Shown here: piece by piece, positions 24,872-33,646 of the stretch | How positions within the stretch are numbered: position 1 is the stretch's first letter | Layout of the letters: each line of letters starts with the position of its first letter | Assembly: GCA_000245075.1 (NCBI GenBank) | Contig: JH600023.1 | Coordinates: 1-34,184, forward strand | Reading direction: 5' to 3' | Source of the DNA: Acetobacteraceae bacterium AT-5844 | Lineage (GTDB): Bacteria > Pseudomonadota > Alphaproteobacteria > Acetobacterales > Acetobacteraceae | Length of the DNA: 34,184 nucleotides | Notes under the pieces: generated by a model | Database searches by the model: none | Seen by the model: the letters and a program-made list of their open reading frames with translations, nothing else | What the model was told of the DNA's origin: nothing | Made by a program: the position numbers and the translations under genes

Positions 24872-25620
24872 CTGGCGGGGAACGGCTTGGCCTGCGTGCG
24901 CGTGTTGTGCCCATAGGCGGCCACCATGCCCGTGGGCGAGCGCCCGCGATGATAATGCCGCTGCCAGCCCTGCGCCCGCGCCGCGCTGCCCTCCTGCTTC
25001 AAGCCTGCATTAAAGTCACTGCGAGCCTGGCGCCAACTGTGGTGGGCGGCGTGCAGCTCAGGCTCCTCCGCCAGGGCGCGCGTCTCTGGCCGCGTCCCGT
25101 CCACGATGCCGCGCGGAACGGGAAAGAAGAAGCAGATCGGCTCTCCAGCCTCGAATCGCACCGGATGGAAGGGGCGCGTGAACCGCCAGTTCATGGTGAA
25201 GGTCATCGGGGCCCAGTCGGCCTCCACCACGCCGGTGAGCGGCTGAATGCCGTCCTTCGGCATATTGGGGGGGCCGGAAACCCAGAGATTCACCCCGGGG
25301 GGCGTTCGCAGCAGCGCATCAACATGAAAGGTGAGGATACCGGCCCCGAAATGGCTGACAGGCTTCGCATGCGCCTCCTGCCGAAACTTCAGGGTGATGT
25401 CGCCCGGCTGGTTGCCGCCATTCCATACGGCGTCGAAGCTGCTCTCGCCCAGCACCACCCAGCCATGGCTGTTGGCGATGGTCAGCGGCAGGCAACGATA
25501 AGCAAAGCCCTGCGGCGACGCGTCCATCCAGTCCCGCCTGACCGGGGCGGGGTGGATGGGGGGCAAAGGCCGGTCGAGCGTGTAGGCGATCAACCGGCGG
25601 TCGGGAGCATCGGTGGCCAT
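24868..25620 (-). CDS. DUF6065-like protein of unknown function
   Basis: A 250-residue soluble protein without a signal peptide or membrane helix. The segment RDWMDASPQGFAYRCLPLTIANSHGW near the N-terminus, followed by GGNQPGDITLKF and HFGAGILTFHVDALLRTPPG, matches what I recall of DUF6065 proteins. The C-terminal third is basic (WQRHYHRGRSPTGM). No catalytic motif is evident and the role is unknown. Its TAG stop overlaps the kinase stop tail to tail by 4 bases, leaving no room for separate terminators. ATG 25620 has GAGAAGACC upstream. Confidence 0.68.
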   Translation of the reverse strand: MATDAPDRRLIAYTLDRPLPPIHPAPVRRDWMDASPQGFAYRCLPLTIANSHGWVVLGESSFDAVWNGGNQPGDITLKFRQEAHAKPVSHFGAGILTFHVDALLRTPPGVNLWVSGPPNMPKDGIQPLTGVVEADWAPMTFTMNWRFTRPFHPVRFEAGEPICFFFPVPRGIVDGTRPETRALAEEPELHAAHHSWRQARSDFNAGLKQEGSAARAQGWQRHYHRGRSPTGMVAAYGHNTRTQAKPFPAS

Positions 25621-25682
25621 TTTGGTCTTCTCACGCGGATTCCGTCGCGGAGGAGGATAAGCCGATGCTCCCTAACGAAACG

Positions 25683-26138
25683 TCAGCGCGAAACGCAGCG
25701 CTTCAGCGGTGAGGGGAATTCCGCGCAGTCCGGAAAGACAATCTCATTCTCGCCCCGGCGCTCGACACGCAGCGTATTCACGTCCGCGCAACCGAAGCCG
25801 ACGCCCAGCGGCGCGCGGCCAGGCTGGGCCGGACCCACCGGAACCAGGCGGAAGTCGACACCATTCGGTGTCGCGGTCGCCGTCTCCACCAGCCTCTGGC
25901 GATAGGCGACGTCCAGCGGCGAGCTGCGCATGACGACGTCACGCGTGAAGATCACCGTCGGCTGGCCGAAGCAGGCAGCACCTTCCGTCTCGGTGGCGGG
26001 GAAGATGCCGCCGGTCCAGGTGCCGTAGAGCCACGCATGCGGCGGGCCGGACTGCGCCGGCTGCTGCGCCTCACCCGATCCGGACGAGGCCGTGGAAAGA
26101 GCCAGGCCAAGGCCCAGCAGCAATGCCCAACGCCGCAT
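25683..26138 (-). CDS. Small secreted protein of unknown function
   Basis: A 151-residue protein with a clear Sec signal peptide (MRRWALLLGLGLALSTASSGSGEAQQ, likely cut after the Ala-rich end). The mature part has WLYGTWTGGIFPATETEG near its start, a pattern seen in small beta-rich exported proteins. Four cysteines (ACFGQ, FGCADV, PDCAEF, KRCVSR) could form two disulfides. I cannot assign a family. ATG 26138 is favoured, with AAGGAG 10 bases upstream. ATG 26147 is too close to that site. It follows the M20 gene on the same strand and is separated from it by 34 bases. Confidence 0.7.
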   Translation of the reverse strand: MRRWALLLGLGLALSTASSGSGEAQQPAQSGPPHAWLYGTWTGGIFPATETEGAACFGQPTVIFTRDVVMRSSPLDVAYRQRLVETATATPNGVDFRLVPVGPAQPGRAPLGVGFGCADVNTLRVERRGENEIVFPDCAEFPSPLKRCVSR

Positions 26139-26172
26139 TTCGTGCATTCTCCTTAGCTAACGGGGGCTGCGC

Positions 26173-27366
26173 TCAGCGCGCAGCGCCCATCTCCTGCTGC
26201 ACCAGGCTGACCCAGTAGCCGACACCATAGGGGATGGCATCGTCGTTGAAGTTGTATGTAGGGGTGTGAAGCCCTTCCGAGGTCGCGCCACCCGCGCCCT
26301 GGCCCATGAAGACGAAAGAGCCCGGGCGGGCCTCCAGCATGAAGGCGAAATCCTCGCCGCCCGTCACCGGCGCCGCATTCGGCTCCACCTTCTCCTCGCC
26401 CACCAGCGCGGCAGCAGCGGCCACCACGTTCTTGGTCTGCTCGGGGTGGTTGAACAGCGCCGTGGTGCCGCGGCGATATGTCGGCTCCGCCGTGCAGCCG
26501 AAGGTGGCGGCTACGCTGTGCGCCAGCTCCGCGATGCGGCGCTCCATCAGGTCCCGCACCTCGGGCAGGTAGCTCCGCGCCGTGCCGCCAATGCGCATCT
26601 TCGCCGGCATCACATTGGTCGAGCCGAAGGAGCCGCCCTCGATGGCGCCCACGCTGATGACTGCGGACTCCACCGCCGCCACATTGCGGCTGACGATGGT
26701 CTGCAGCGCCATAATGAACTGCGCCGTGACGATGGTGACATCGGTCGAAAGATGCGGCGTGGCACCGCCATGGCCCCCGGTGCCGCTGAACGTCACTTCC
26801 CACCCGTCGCTGGCGGCGAGGGCCGGGCCGGTGCGGGTGGCGAACTCGCCCAGCGGCAGGCCCGGCTGATTGTGCAGGCCATAAACGGCATCGACGGGGA
26901 AGCGCTCGAACAACCCGTCCTTCAGCATGGCGACGGCGCCGCCACGGCCTTCCTCGGCCGGCTGGAAAATGAAGTGGACGGTGCCACCGAAATCCGGGTT
27001 CTTCGCCAGATACTGCGCAGCGCCCAGCAGCATGGTGGTGTGGCCGTCATGGCCGCATGCATGCATCTTGCCGGGATTCAGGGAGGCATAGGCCAGGCCC
27101 GTCGCCTCCTTGATCATCAGCGCATCCATATCGGCGCGGAGGCCGATGGCGCGCTGGCCCGGAAGCCGGCCCTTCAGGGAGCCGACGACGCCGTATTTAC
27201 CGACACCCTCCGTCACCTCCAGGCCGAATTCCTTCAGCTTGGCGGCGACAAGGGCCGAAGTCCGCTCCTCCTCCATGCCGATCTCGGGGTGGGCATGAAT
27301 GTCCTGCCGGATGGCAGCCAGACCCGGCTGCATGTCCTTCAGGGCTTCGAGGAGCGACTTGTTCAT
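26173..27366 (-). CDS. M20-family amidohydrolase (hippurate hydrolase-like)
   Basis: A 397-residue cytosolic metallo-amidohydrolase of the HipO/IAA-amino acid hydrolase group, which cleaves N-acyl amino acids. The motifs are DIHAHPEIGMEE, GLRADMDALMIKE, MHACGHDGHTTMLLGAA with metal-binding His and Asp, FIFQPAEEGRGGA with the Glu pair, GGHGGATPH in the lid domain, and a late TGGEDFAFM. ATG 27366 is preceded by GAGGAAC at about 9 bases. It begins 13 bases after the gltX stop, so the two are probably co-transcribed, although no biochemical link is obvious. The acyl and amino acid specificity is unknown. Confidence 0.9.
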   Translation of the reverse strand: MNKSLLEALKDMQPGLAAIRQDIHAHPEIGMEEERTSALVAAKLKEFGLEVTEGVGKYGVVGSLKGRLPGQRAIGLRADMDALMIKEATGLAYASLNPGKMHACGHDGHTTMLLGAAQYLAKNPDFGGTVHFIFQPAEEGRGGAVAMLKDGLFERFPVDAVYGLHNQPGLPLGEFATRTGPALAASDGWEVTFSGTGGHGGATPHLSTDVTIVTAQFIMALQTIVSRNVAAVESAVISVGAIEGGSFGSTNVMPAKMRIGGTARSYLPEVRDLMERRIAELAHSVAATFGCTAEPTYRRGTTALFNHPEQTKNVVAAAAALVGEEKVEPNAAPVTGGEDFAFMLEARPGSFVFMGQGAGGATSEGLHTPTYNFNDDAIPYGVGYWVSLVQQEMGAAR

Positions 27367-27379
27367 TGTTGGATGTTCC

Positions 27380-28771
27380 TCAGGCTGCGGCGGCGCGAAT
27401 CCGGGCCAGAGCCTCTCCCTTGCCCAGCGCGAACAGCACGGCATCGATTGGGGGCGACTGCGTGCTGCCGGTCAAGGCCGCGCGCAGCGGCTGCGCCACC
27501 ATACCAAGCTTGAGTTCCTTCACATCCGCATAGTCGCGCAGCCACTTGTCGAGATCCTCACGCTCCCAGGGAGCATCCTCAAGGAACTCCGCCAGGTCGC
27601 GCAGGCGCTCCTTGGTCTCGTCCGTCAGCACGGCCTGCGCCTTCGGGTCGAAGGTCAGCGGGATGGTGGCGATGGCGAAGCCGCACATGTCAGCGGCCTC
27701 CACCAGCGTGCGGGCGCGCGGCATGATGTCGGGCATCAGCGCGCGAATGGTGGCGCGGGCGCCCTCGGGCAGCGGGCCACGGTCGCGCAGAATGGACAGC
27801 ACGTCGCCCGTGATGGCATCCGGGTCCTTCTGGCGCAGATACTGCGCGTTCAGGTGCGTGAGCTTCGCGTAATCCATACGGCTCGCGGCGCGGCCGACAT
27901 CCTTCAGGTCGAACAGCTCGATGGCGCGCTCACGCGGCACGAACTCCTCATCGCCATGGCCCCAGCCAAGGCGCAGCAGGTAGTTGCACACCGCTTCCGG
28001 CAGGAAGCCCTGGTCCCGGAACTCCAGCGCGCCCACCGCGCCATGGCGCTTGGACAGCTTCGCGCCATCAGCACCGTGGATCAGTGGGATGTGCGCGAAG
28101 CGCGGCCGCGTCCAGCCCATGGCATCATAGATGATTGCCTGGCGGAAAGTATTGGTCAGGTGATCGTCGCCGCGGATGACATGGGTGATGGCCATGTCAT
28201 GGTCATCCACCACCACCGCGTGCAGATAGGTCGGCGTGCCGTCCGAGCGCAGGATGATCAGGTCGTCCAGCTCGCTGGCCTGTACGCGCACCTCGCCCTG
28301 GACGAGGTCGTGGACGACCATCTCACCCTCGCGCGGCGCCTTGATGCGGATGGCGGGCTTCACCCCGGCCGGCGCCTCAGAGGGATCACGGTCGCGCCAG
28401 CGGCCGTCGTAGCGCGGCGGGCGCTTCTCGGCGATCGCCTTCTCGCGCATTTCCGCGAGTTCCTCGGGCGTGCAGTAGCAGTAATAGGCCTTGCCCGCCG
28501 CCAGCAGCTCCATGGCCACCTCGGCATGGCGCGCCTCGCGCTCGCTCTGCATCACCGGCGGCTCGTCGGCGCTCAGCCCGAGCCAGTCGAGGCTCTTGAG
28601 GATCTGGTCGACCGCTTCCTTGGTGCTGCGTTGCTTATCGGTGTCTTCGATACGCAGCAGGTATTGGCCGCCATGGTGACGCGCGAACAGGTAGTTGTAG
28701 AGGGCGGTGCGCGCGCCTCCAATGTGCAGATACCCGGTCGGGGAGGGGGCGAAGCGGGTGCGTACGGTCAT
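27380..28771 (-). CDS. gltX: Glutamyl-tRNA synthetase
   Basis: A 463-residue class I aminoacyl-tRNA synthetase that charges tRNA-Glu. The HIGH-type motif is H16-I-G-G in APSPTGYLHIGGARTALYNYLFA, and the KMSKS-type loop is KLSKRHGA near residue 237. RGDDHLTNTFRQAIIYDAMGW and the C-terminal helical anticodon domain are present. Length is normal for bacterial GluRS. ATG 28771 gives the standard MTVRTRFAPSPTG start; longer frames reading upstream toward comEC have no support. The only purine-rich site, AAGGAA, is about 12 bases away. It is divergent from comEC, as in other alphaproteobacteria. Confidence 0.96.
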   Translation of the reverse strand: MTVRTRFAPSPTGYLHIGGARTALYNYLFARHHGGQYLLRIEDTDKQRSTKEAVDQILKSLDWLGLSADEPPVMQSEREARHAEVAMELLAAGKAYYCYCTPEELAEMREKAIAEKRPPRYDGRWRDRDPSEAPAGVKPAIRIKAPREGEMVVHDLVQGEVRVQASELDDLIILRSDGTPTYLHAVVVDDHDMAITHVIRGDDHLTNTFRQAIIYDAMGWTRPRFAHIPLIHGADGAKLSKRHGAVGALEFRDQGFLPEAVCNYLLRLGWGHGDEEFVPRERAIELFDLKDVGRAASRMDYAKLTHLNAQYLRQKDPDAITGDVLSILRDRGPLPEGARATIRALMPDIMPRARTLVEAADMCGFAIATIPLTFDPKAQAVLTDETKERLRDLAEFLEDAPWEREDLDKWLRDYADVKELKLGMVAQPLRAALTGSTQSPPIDAVLFALGKGEALARIRAAAA

Positions 28772-28790
28772 AGCGTCGGCCAGATTCCTT

Positions 28791-28807
28791 CGAGCCCCGG
28801 GGGCTCG
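28791..28807. promoter_or_regulatory. 17-bp palindrome in the gltX/comEC divergent region
   Basis: CGAGCCCCGGGGGCTCG is a perfect dyad with a central G, 20 bases upstream of the gltX start. GAGCCCC recurs at 28821-28827, after TGAG/CTCA arms at 28808 and 28817. It may be an operator or a gltX leader hairpin. No known regulator site is recognised. Confidence 0.35.
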
Positions 28808-28881
28808 TGAGATTTCCTCAGAGCCCCTGCTTCTACCACGCGGCATCTCTGCTGTAGAGTGCGCGCGGAGGTTGAATATCC

Positions 28882-31098
28882 GTGCAAGCCCTTGCCGCCC
28901 TTCGCGTGTCTTGGCCCTGGGCCGGTATGCGGGCGTTTCTGTCCATCCTGCTCGTCCCTTTCCACTGGGCGGTGCCGCTGCGTGCGCTGCTCGCGGCGGA
29001 GTGGCAGCGCCTGCCGTTATGGCTTCCCGTTGCCATGGGCGGAGGGGTGCTGGCCTATTTCGGACTACGGGAGGAGCCGGACCCGGTCTGGCTCTGGCTA
29101 CCCTGGCCTTTGCTGGGGCTTGCGGCTCTGCTGGCGCGACGCTGGCCGCTGGCGGCATGGGCAGCAGCCATGGCCGGGGCTGTTGCCCTTGGCTTCGCCG
29201 TCTCCCTCTGGCACACCGCTCGCCTACCGCCGCCACTCGACCTGCCCGCGAAAGCCGTTTTCGTTGAGGGAATTGTCGAGGATGTCGATGCGCTGCCGGA
29301 GGGAGTACGGGTTACTCTCACGGAAGCGCGGCTGGGTCCGGACGAACCTGTGCTGCCCCGTAAGCTGCGTATCCGCCTGCGGGCGCGCGACACGCTACAG
29401 CCCATGCCCGGGGACCGGCTGAAAGTCCGCGCCCTGGTGCGGGAGCCAGCCATGCCAGCCTATCCCGGAGCATGGGACTTTCAGCGCACAGCCTTCTTCC
29501 AGGGGCTCGGAGGTTCCGGCTTCGCCATCGGGCCAGCCGAGCGGTTAGGGGAGCCGGAGCCGGCGTCAGCCTTCGCGCAGCTGCGGCGCATTATCGAGGA
29601 ACGGATCAGCGCCAACATCCCTGGCGGCGCCGGTGCCGTCGCCTCGGCGCTACTGACCGGCTCGCAGACGGCCATCCCGGCGACGGATATGGCGGCGATG
29701 CGTGATTCCGGTCTGGCGCACCTGCTCTCAGTTTCCGGCCTGCACATCGCCATCGCCATGGGGCTTGGCTTTGGGGTTATCCGTTTCCTCATCGCCCTCG
29801 TGCCCTGGCTGGCGTTGCGATGCGACAGCAAGGCGGTGGCCACGCCCGGGGCACTGCTGCTCGGCCTCGGCTATGTGCTGCTGACCGGCGCGCAGGTGCC
29901 CATGGTGCGTAGCTTCGCCATGGCGGCGCTGGTCACGCTGGGCGTGTTGATCGGCCGGCGCGCGCTCTCGCTGCGGACCCTTGCCGTGGCGGCGGCCATC
30001 GTCATGGCCATCCAACCAGATGCCCTGACCGGGCCTTCCTTCCAGATGAGCTTCGCGGCCGTGCTGGTGCTGATTGCTGGCGCGGAATGGAGCGGCCCGG
30101 CCATGGCGCGGTGGCGCGCTCAGCCGGAGTGGTGGCGGCGGCCGGCGATCATACTGATCGGCCTGACGCTGACTTCGCTGCTGGCCGGGCTCGCGACCAC
30201 ACCCTATGGGCTACACCATTTCGGCCGGCTGCAGCTCTACGGCATTGCCGCCAACGCGGTGGCAGTGCCGTTGACCTCCGTGCTGGTAATGCCCGCCGGC
30301 ATGGCAGCGCTCGCCCTGATGCCTTTTGGCCTGGAAAGTTGGGCGCTGATTCCCATGCGCTGGGGGGTGGATGCCACGCTTCTGGTGGCACACGCCGTTG
30401 CGTCCTGGCCCGGCGCCGCGCTGACGGCGGCGCCTATTCCGCCCTGGGGGCTGGCTGTCACGACATTGGGCATGTTGTGGCTCTGCCTGTGGCGGCAGCG
30501 CTGGCGGCTGGCGGGCATTCCGCTCATGGCGCTGGGCCTCAGCGGAGCTGCCTGGGTGACGCCGCCGGACGTGCTCGTCTCCTCCGATGCACGGCTGATC
30601 GCCTTCCGCACGGATGATGGCATCCTTCTCCAACGTTCGAGCGGCGCCTCATCGCTCGTGCGAGAATCCTGGCTTCGGAGCTGGGGAGAAGAGGGCGCTA
30701 CTCCGCTTCCCGCCAGCGGTGAGTTGCCTGGAGGCGTTGGTTCCTGCACCCCGACCGCCTGCACCCTGACCCTGGCGGCCGACGCGTCGCCAATCCTGCT
30801 GCTGCGGCCGGAAAAAGTGCGGCGCGGAGAGCGCGCGCCCCCTATCCAGGCGCAGCCTTTTTGCGGTCAGGCTCAGCTGATGGTCTCGGCAGAGCCGATT
30901 CGCGGACGTTGCCGGGGCAGCGTGGCTGTGGACCGCTTCAGCGTATGGCGGAACGGCCCACACGCCATCTGGCTGGGCGCCGACGGCATTCGTGTGATGT
31001 CAGACAGGGAATGGCGGGGTGTGCGCCCCTGGGTACCGCCACCACCCGTGCCAGCCTGGCAGCGGGAAGCGGCGGCCCGATCGGCTGGCGATCAGTAG
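28882..31098 (+). CDS. comEC: ComEC/Rec2-type DNA-uptake channel, lacking the nuclease motif
   Basis: A 738-residue polytopic membrane protein. The N-terminal part has two or three helices and a DUF4131/OB-like periplasmic domain (about residues 120-215). The Competence domain follows, with the family signature [20 protein letters not shown] near residue 280 and [15 protein letters not shown]. ComEC imports single-stranded DNA during transformation. The C-terminal 180 residues are soluble but lack the HxHxDH metal motif of the beta-lactamase-like domain found in ComEC of Bacillus. GTG 28882 is chosen because GGAGG is 10 bases upstream and the first helix is retained. It overlaps the lexA stop by 7 bases. 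Confidence 0.86.
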   Translation: MQALAALRVSWPWAGMRAFLSILLVPFHWAVPLRALLAAEWQRLPLWLPVAMGGGVLAYFGLREEPDPVWLWLPWPLLGLAALLARRWPLAAWAAAMAGAVALGFAVSLWHTARLPPPLDLPAKAVFVEGIVEDVDALPEGVRVTLTEARLGPDEPVLPRKLRIRLRARDTLQPMPGDRLKVRALVREPAMPAYPGAWDFQRTAFFQGLGGSGFAIGPAERLGEPEPASAFAQLRRIIEERISANIPGGAGAVASALLTGSQTAIPATDMAAMRDSGLAHLLSVSGLHIAIAMGLGFGVIRFLIALVPWLALRCDSKAVATPGALLLGLGYVLLTGAQVPMVRSFAMAALVTLGVLIGRRALSLRTLAVAAAIVMAIQPDALTGPSFQMSFAAVLVLIAGAEWSGPAMARWRAQPEWWRRPAIILIGLTLTSLLAGLATTPYGLHHFGRLQLYGIAANAVAVPLTSVLVMPAGMAALALMPFGLESWALIPMRWGVDATLLVAHAVASWPGAALTAAPIPPWGLAVTTLGMLWLCLWRQRWRLAGIPLMALGLSGAAWVTPPDVLVSSDARLIAFRTDDGILLQRSSGASSLVRESWLRSWGEEGATPLPASGELPGGVGSCTPTACTLTLAADASPILLLRPEKVRRGERAPPIQAQPFCGQAQLMVSAEPIRGRCRGSVAVDRFSVWRNGPHAIWLGADGIRVMSDREWRGVRPWVPPPPVPAWQREAAARSAGDQ

Positions 31099-31808
31099 CG
31101 GCGCAGCAGGCCGACCAGCTTGCCCTGCACCTTCACCCGGTCCGGGCCGAAGATGCGGGTCTCATAGGCCGGGTTGGCGGCCTCCAGCGCAATGGAGCTA
31201 CGGTGGCGGCGCAGCGTCTTCAGCGTCACTTCGCTGTCATCCACCAGCGCGACCACGACATCGCCGTTATCGGCAACTTCACCACGGCGGATGATGACGG
31301 TGTCGCCATCTAGGATGCCGGCCCCTGTCATGGAGTCACCCGAGACTTCCAGGGCGTAATGCTCACCACTGCTCAGCAGGGCGAGGGGGACCTCCACGCT
31401 GCTGCCCTGGTCCCGCAATGCCTCGATCGGCTGGCCCGCGGCAATGCGCCCATAGAGCGGCAGATGCACGGCAGCCGCTTCCGGGGCTGCCTTCTGCCCA
31501 GCCAGATTGGGCGCGAAATTACCTCGGATGACATTGGGCGGCATCGCAGCGGCACGGGGCGCGGGCGTCTCAGCGGCGGGGCGCTGGGTCACACCTTCCG
31601 GCAGGCGGATAACCTCCAGAGCACGGGCGCGGTGGGCGCGGCGGCGAAGGAAGCCTCGTTCCTCCAGCGCGGTGATCAGGCGGTGGATGCCGGATTTGGA
31701 GCGCAGGCGCAACGCTTCCTTCATCTCCTCGAAGGAGGGCGAGAAGCCGGTGTCGCGCAGGTGACGATCGATGAACATCAGCAGTTCGTGCTGCTTGCGC
31801 GTCAGCAT
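31092..31808 (-). CDS. lexA: LexA SOS repressor
   Basis: A 238-residue transcriptional repressor with self-cleavage activity. The N-terminal winged helix is [45 protein letters not shown]. The alphaproteobacterial linker is long (about residues 70-115). Cleavage is expected between A124 and G125 in [11 protein letters not shown], by S159 (SGDSM) and K197 (DSEVTLKTL). RecA filaments on damaged DNA stimulate the cleavage. ATG 31808 begins the family sequence. A GTTC-N7-GTTC box and a second imperfect copy lie just upstream, consistent with autoregulation. It lies downstream of moeA, with a 101-bp gap. Confidence 0.96.
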   Translation of the reverse strand: MLTRKQHELLMFIDRHLRDTGFSPSFEEMKEALRLRSKSGIHRLITALEERGFLRRRAHRARALEVIRLPEGVTQRPAAETPAPRAAAMPPNVIRGNFAPNLAGQKAAPEAAAVHLPLYGRIAAGQPIEALRDQGSSVEVPLALLSSGEHYALEVSGDSMTGAGILDGDTVIIRRGEVADNGDVVVALVDDSEVTLKTLRRHRSSIALEAANPAYETRIFGPDRVKVQGKLVGLLRRY

Positions 31809-31836
31809 ACGGCGAATTCCCTGTTTGCAGCCCGGC

Positions 31837-31851
31837 GAACAAACCGGAAAC
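31837..31851 (-). promoter_or_regulatory. Second, imperfect LexA box
   Basis: Read on the minus strand this is GTTT-N7-GTTC, one mismatch from the consensus. It lies 11 bp from the perfect box and 29 bp from the lexA start, in the opposite orientation. Confidence 0.45.
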
Positions 31852-31862
31852 CTCAAGGGGAT

Positions 31863-31877
31863 GTTCTACAAAAGTTC
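31863..31877. promoter_or_regulatory. LexA (SOS) box upstream of lexA
   Basis: GTTCTACAAAAGTTC is an exact match to the alphaproteobacterial SOS box GTTC-N7-GTTC, 55 bp before the lexA start. The first GTTC is at 31863-31866 and the second at 31874-31877. Confidence 0.85.
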
Positions 31878-31909
31878 TGCTGTGCCGGTCAACCGTGATT
31901 CGGGGCTCA

Positions 31910-33115
31910 TCAAAGGCCTAGCTCGCTCAGTACGATCACTTCCACAGGGGCGCCCGCCGGCAGGGCAGGCGCGTGCGGGGCGCGCAGAAGCAGCGCATCG
32001 GCGCGCGCCATGGTCTTCAGCATGGAACTGTCCTGCTTCTCGAAGGCCATGGCCACCAGCATGCCATCATCGCCCTGGGAAAGGCGAGCGCGGAGATAAT
32101 CGGCGCGGCGGTCATTCTCCGGCAGCGACGCGCCGAGCAGAGCAGGGCGGTGCGTCGGCAACTGGCCGGGCTGCCCGCCTAATGCCTTGATTGCAGGCCA
32201 AAGAAAGACGATTCCGCAGACCAGGCTGGAGACAGGATTACCGGGCAGGCCCAGCAAAGGCGTCTCGCCAAGTTGACCCCAGATCAGCGGCTTGCCCGGC
32301 CGCATGGCGATCTTCCAGAAATCCAGTTTGAAACCTTCCGGCATCAACGCTTTCTGGATCAGGTCATGTTCGCCGACGCTCGCGCCGCCTGTTGTGACCA
32401 GCAGGTCGCAACCGCGCGCGGCGTGCCCAGCCTCGGCGATGGCGGCGATGTCATCGCGCGCAATGGGCAACACCACGGGCATGCCGCCCGCCGCGCGCAC
32501 CAGAGCCGCCAGCGCATGGGCGTTGGAGGAGACGATGCCGCCCGGGCCGATGGGCTCGCCGGGCAAGGAGATTTCATCGCCCGTCGCCAGAATGCCGATG
32601 CGCGGCGCGCGATACACGCTGAGCCAGGCGTGATTGCCAGCGGCGGCCAGCCCGATATCCCGCACCGTCAGCCGGTGGCCGGCCGGCAGCAGCGTCTCGC
32701 CCTCGGCGAAGTCCAGCCCGGCGGGGCGGATCCAGCGCCGGGGCTGGACGGTTTCCTTCACCGTGACCTGCTCGCCCTCAACAACAGCATCCTCTTGCAG
32801 CAGAATGCCGTCGGCACCGGCGGGCACGATGGCGCCGGTGAAAATGCGCACAGCCTCGCTCGCGCCGACACTGCCCCGGAACGGATGTCCCGCCGGGGCG
32901 GCGCCGGTAACGCGCAGCACAGCGCCTTCCACTGCGTCGGCAGCCCGCACCGCGTAGCCATCCATGGCGGAAACATCAGCCGGAGGCTGGGTCAACCGCG
33001 AGACGACAGGCGCCGCGAGCACCCGGCCCCAGCCCTCGGAGAGCGCGACCGTTTCCGGGCCAACAGGCTTCAGCGCACCGAGGATGCGGGCGCGGGCTTC
33101 CTCGACGGACAGCAT
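31910..33115 (-). CDS. moeA: Molybdopterin molybdotransferase MoeA
   Basis: A 401-residue enzyme that inserts molybdate into adenylylated molybdopterin, the final step of Moco synthesis. Key blocks are PPADVSAMDGYAVRAAD near residue 45, FTGAIVPAGADGILLQED, the MoCF-type GDEI, LLVTTGGASVGEHDLI and GLPGNPVSSLVCGIVFL. Length is normal. ATG 33115 lies one base after the moaC stop and starts the conserved MLSVEEARARIL. The gene presumably supports molybdoenzymes such as the one at 10908. It is co-oriented with moaC and trpC and probably in one operon with them. Confidence 0.95.
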   Translation of the reverse strand: MLSVEEARARILGALKPVGPETVALSEGWGRVLAAPVVSRLTQPPADVSAMDGYAVRAADAVEGAVLRVTGAAPAGHPFRGSVGASEAVRIFTGAIVPAGADGILLQEDAVVEGEQVTVKETVQPRRWIRPAGLDFAEGETLLPAGHRLTVRDIGLAAAGNHAWLSVYRAPRIGILATGDEISLPGEPIGPGGIVSSNAHALAALVRAAGGMPVVLPIARDDIAAIAEAGHAARGCDLLVTTGGASVGEHDLIQKALMPEGFKLDFWKIAMRPGKPLIWGQLGETPLLGLPGNPVSSLVCGIVFLWPAIKALGGQPGQLPTHRPALLGASLPENDRRADYLRARLSQGDDGMLVAMAFEKQDSSMLKTMARADALLLRAPHAPALPAGAPVEVIVLSELGL

Positions 33116-33116
33116 C

Positions 33117-33644
33117 TCAGGGCGTGTCTCCGGCCATGTCCTCTGGTGTGGCGTCTTCCGGCGCAACCCAGGCGCCGGACTTGCCGCCTTCCTTGCGCAC
33201 CAGCCGCACCGCCTCCACGCGCATGCCGCGGTCGATGGCCTTGCACATGTCGTAGACGGTGAGCGCCGCGACGGTCACGGCCGTCAGGGCTTCCATCTCG
33301 ACCCCGGTCTGGCCGGTCGTCTTGGCGGTGGCCTCGATCTCCACGGCATCCGGCGACACCGGCACCAACTCCACCTTCACTGAGGACAGCGGCAGGGGGT
33401 GGCACAGCGGAATGAGATCCGACGTGCGCTTGGCGCCCATGATGCCGGCCAGCCGCGCCACACCCAGAACGTCGCCCTTGCCGATGCCGCCCTGCCGGAT
33501 GGTCTCCAGCGTGGCGGGGGCCATGACGACGCGGCCCCGCGCGATGGCGGTGCGCGTGGTGGAAGGCTTGGCCGAGACATCGACCATCACGGCCTTGCCC
33601 TCAGCGTCGAAATGCGTGAGGCCGCTCTGAGTGGGCGCCGGCAC
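33117..33644 (-). CDS. moaC: Cyclic pyranopterin monophosphate synthase MoaC
   Basis: A 175-residue enzyme that, after MoaA, converts 3',8-cyclo-GTP to cyclic pyranopterin monophosphate in Moco synthesis. [18 protein letters not shown] opens the family sequence. K56 (GKGDVLG), H82 ([10 protein letters not shown]), D132 and K135 ([12 protein letters not shown]) occupy the known active-site positions, and [16 protein letters not shown] is highly conserved. The start is GTG 33644, two bases after the trpC stop; no ATG keeps the N-terminus. The C-terminal tail after GGKSG is a few residues longer than in E. coli and acidic. Confidence 0.95.
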   Translation of the reverse strand: MPAPTQSGLTHFDAEGKAVMVDVSAKPSTTRTAIARGRVVMAPATLETIRQGGIGKGDVLGVARLAGIMGAKRTSDLIPLCHPLPLSSVKVELVPVSPDAVEIEATAKTTGQTGVEMEALTAVTVAALTVYDMCKAIDRGMRVEAVRLVRKEGGKSGAWVAPEDATPEDMAGDTP

Positions 33645-33646
33645 GG

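Noticed and set aside
27299-28810. 503-codon plus-strand open frame opposite gltX
   Set aside because: GltX motifs are unambiguous on the minus strand. The plus frame is compositional shadow.
28772-29236. N-terminal extension of the gltX frame to 29236
   Set aside because: The extra residues are antisense to comEC and precede the universal MTVRTRFAPSPTG start.
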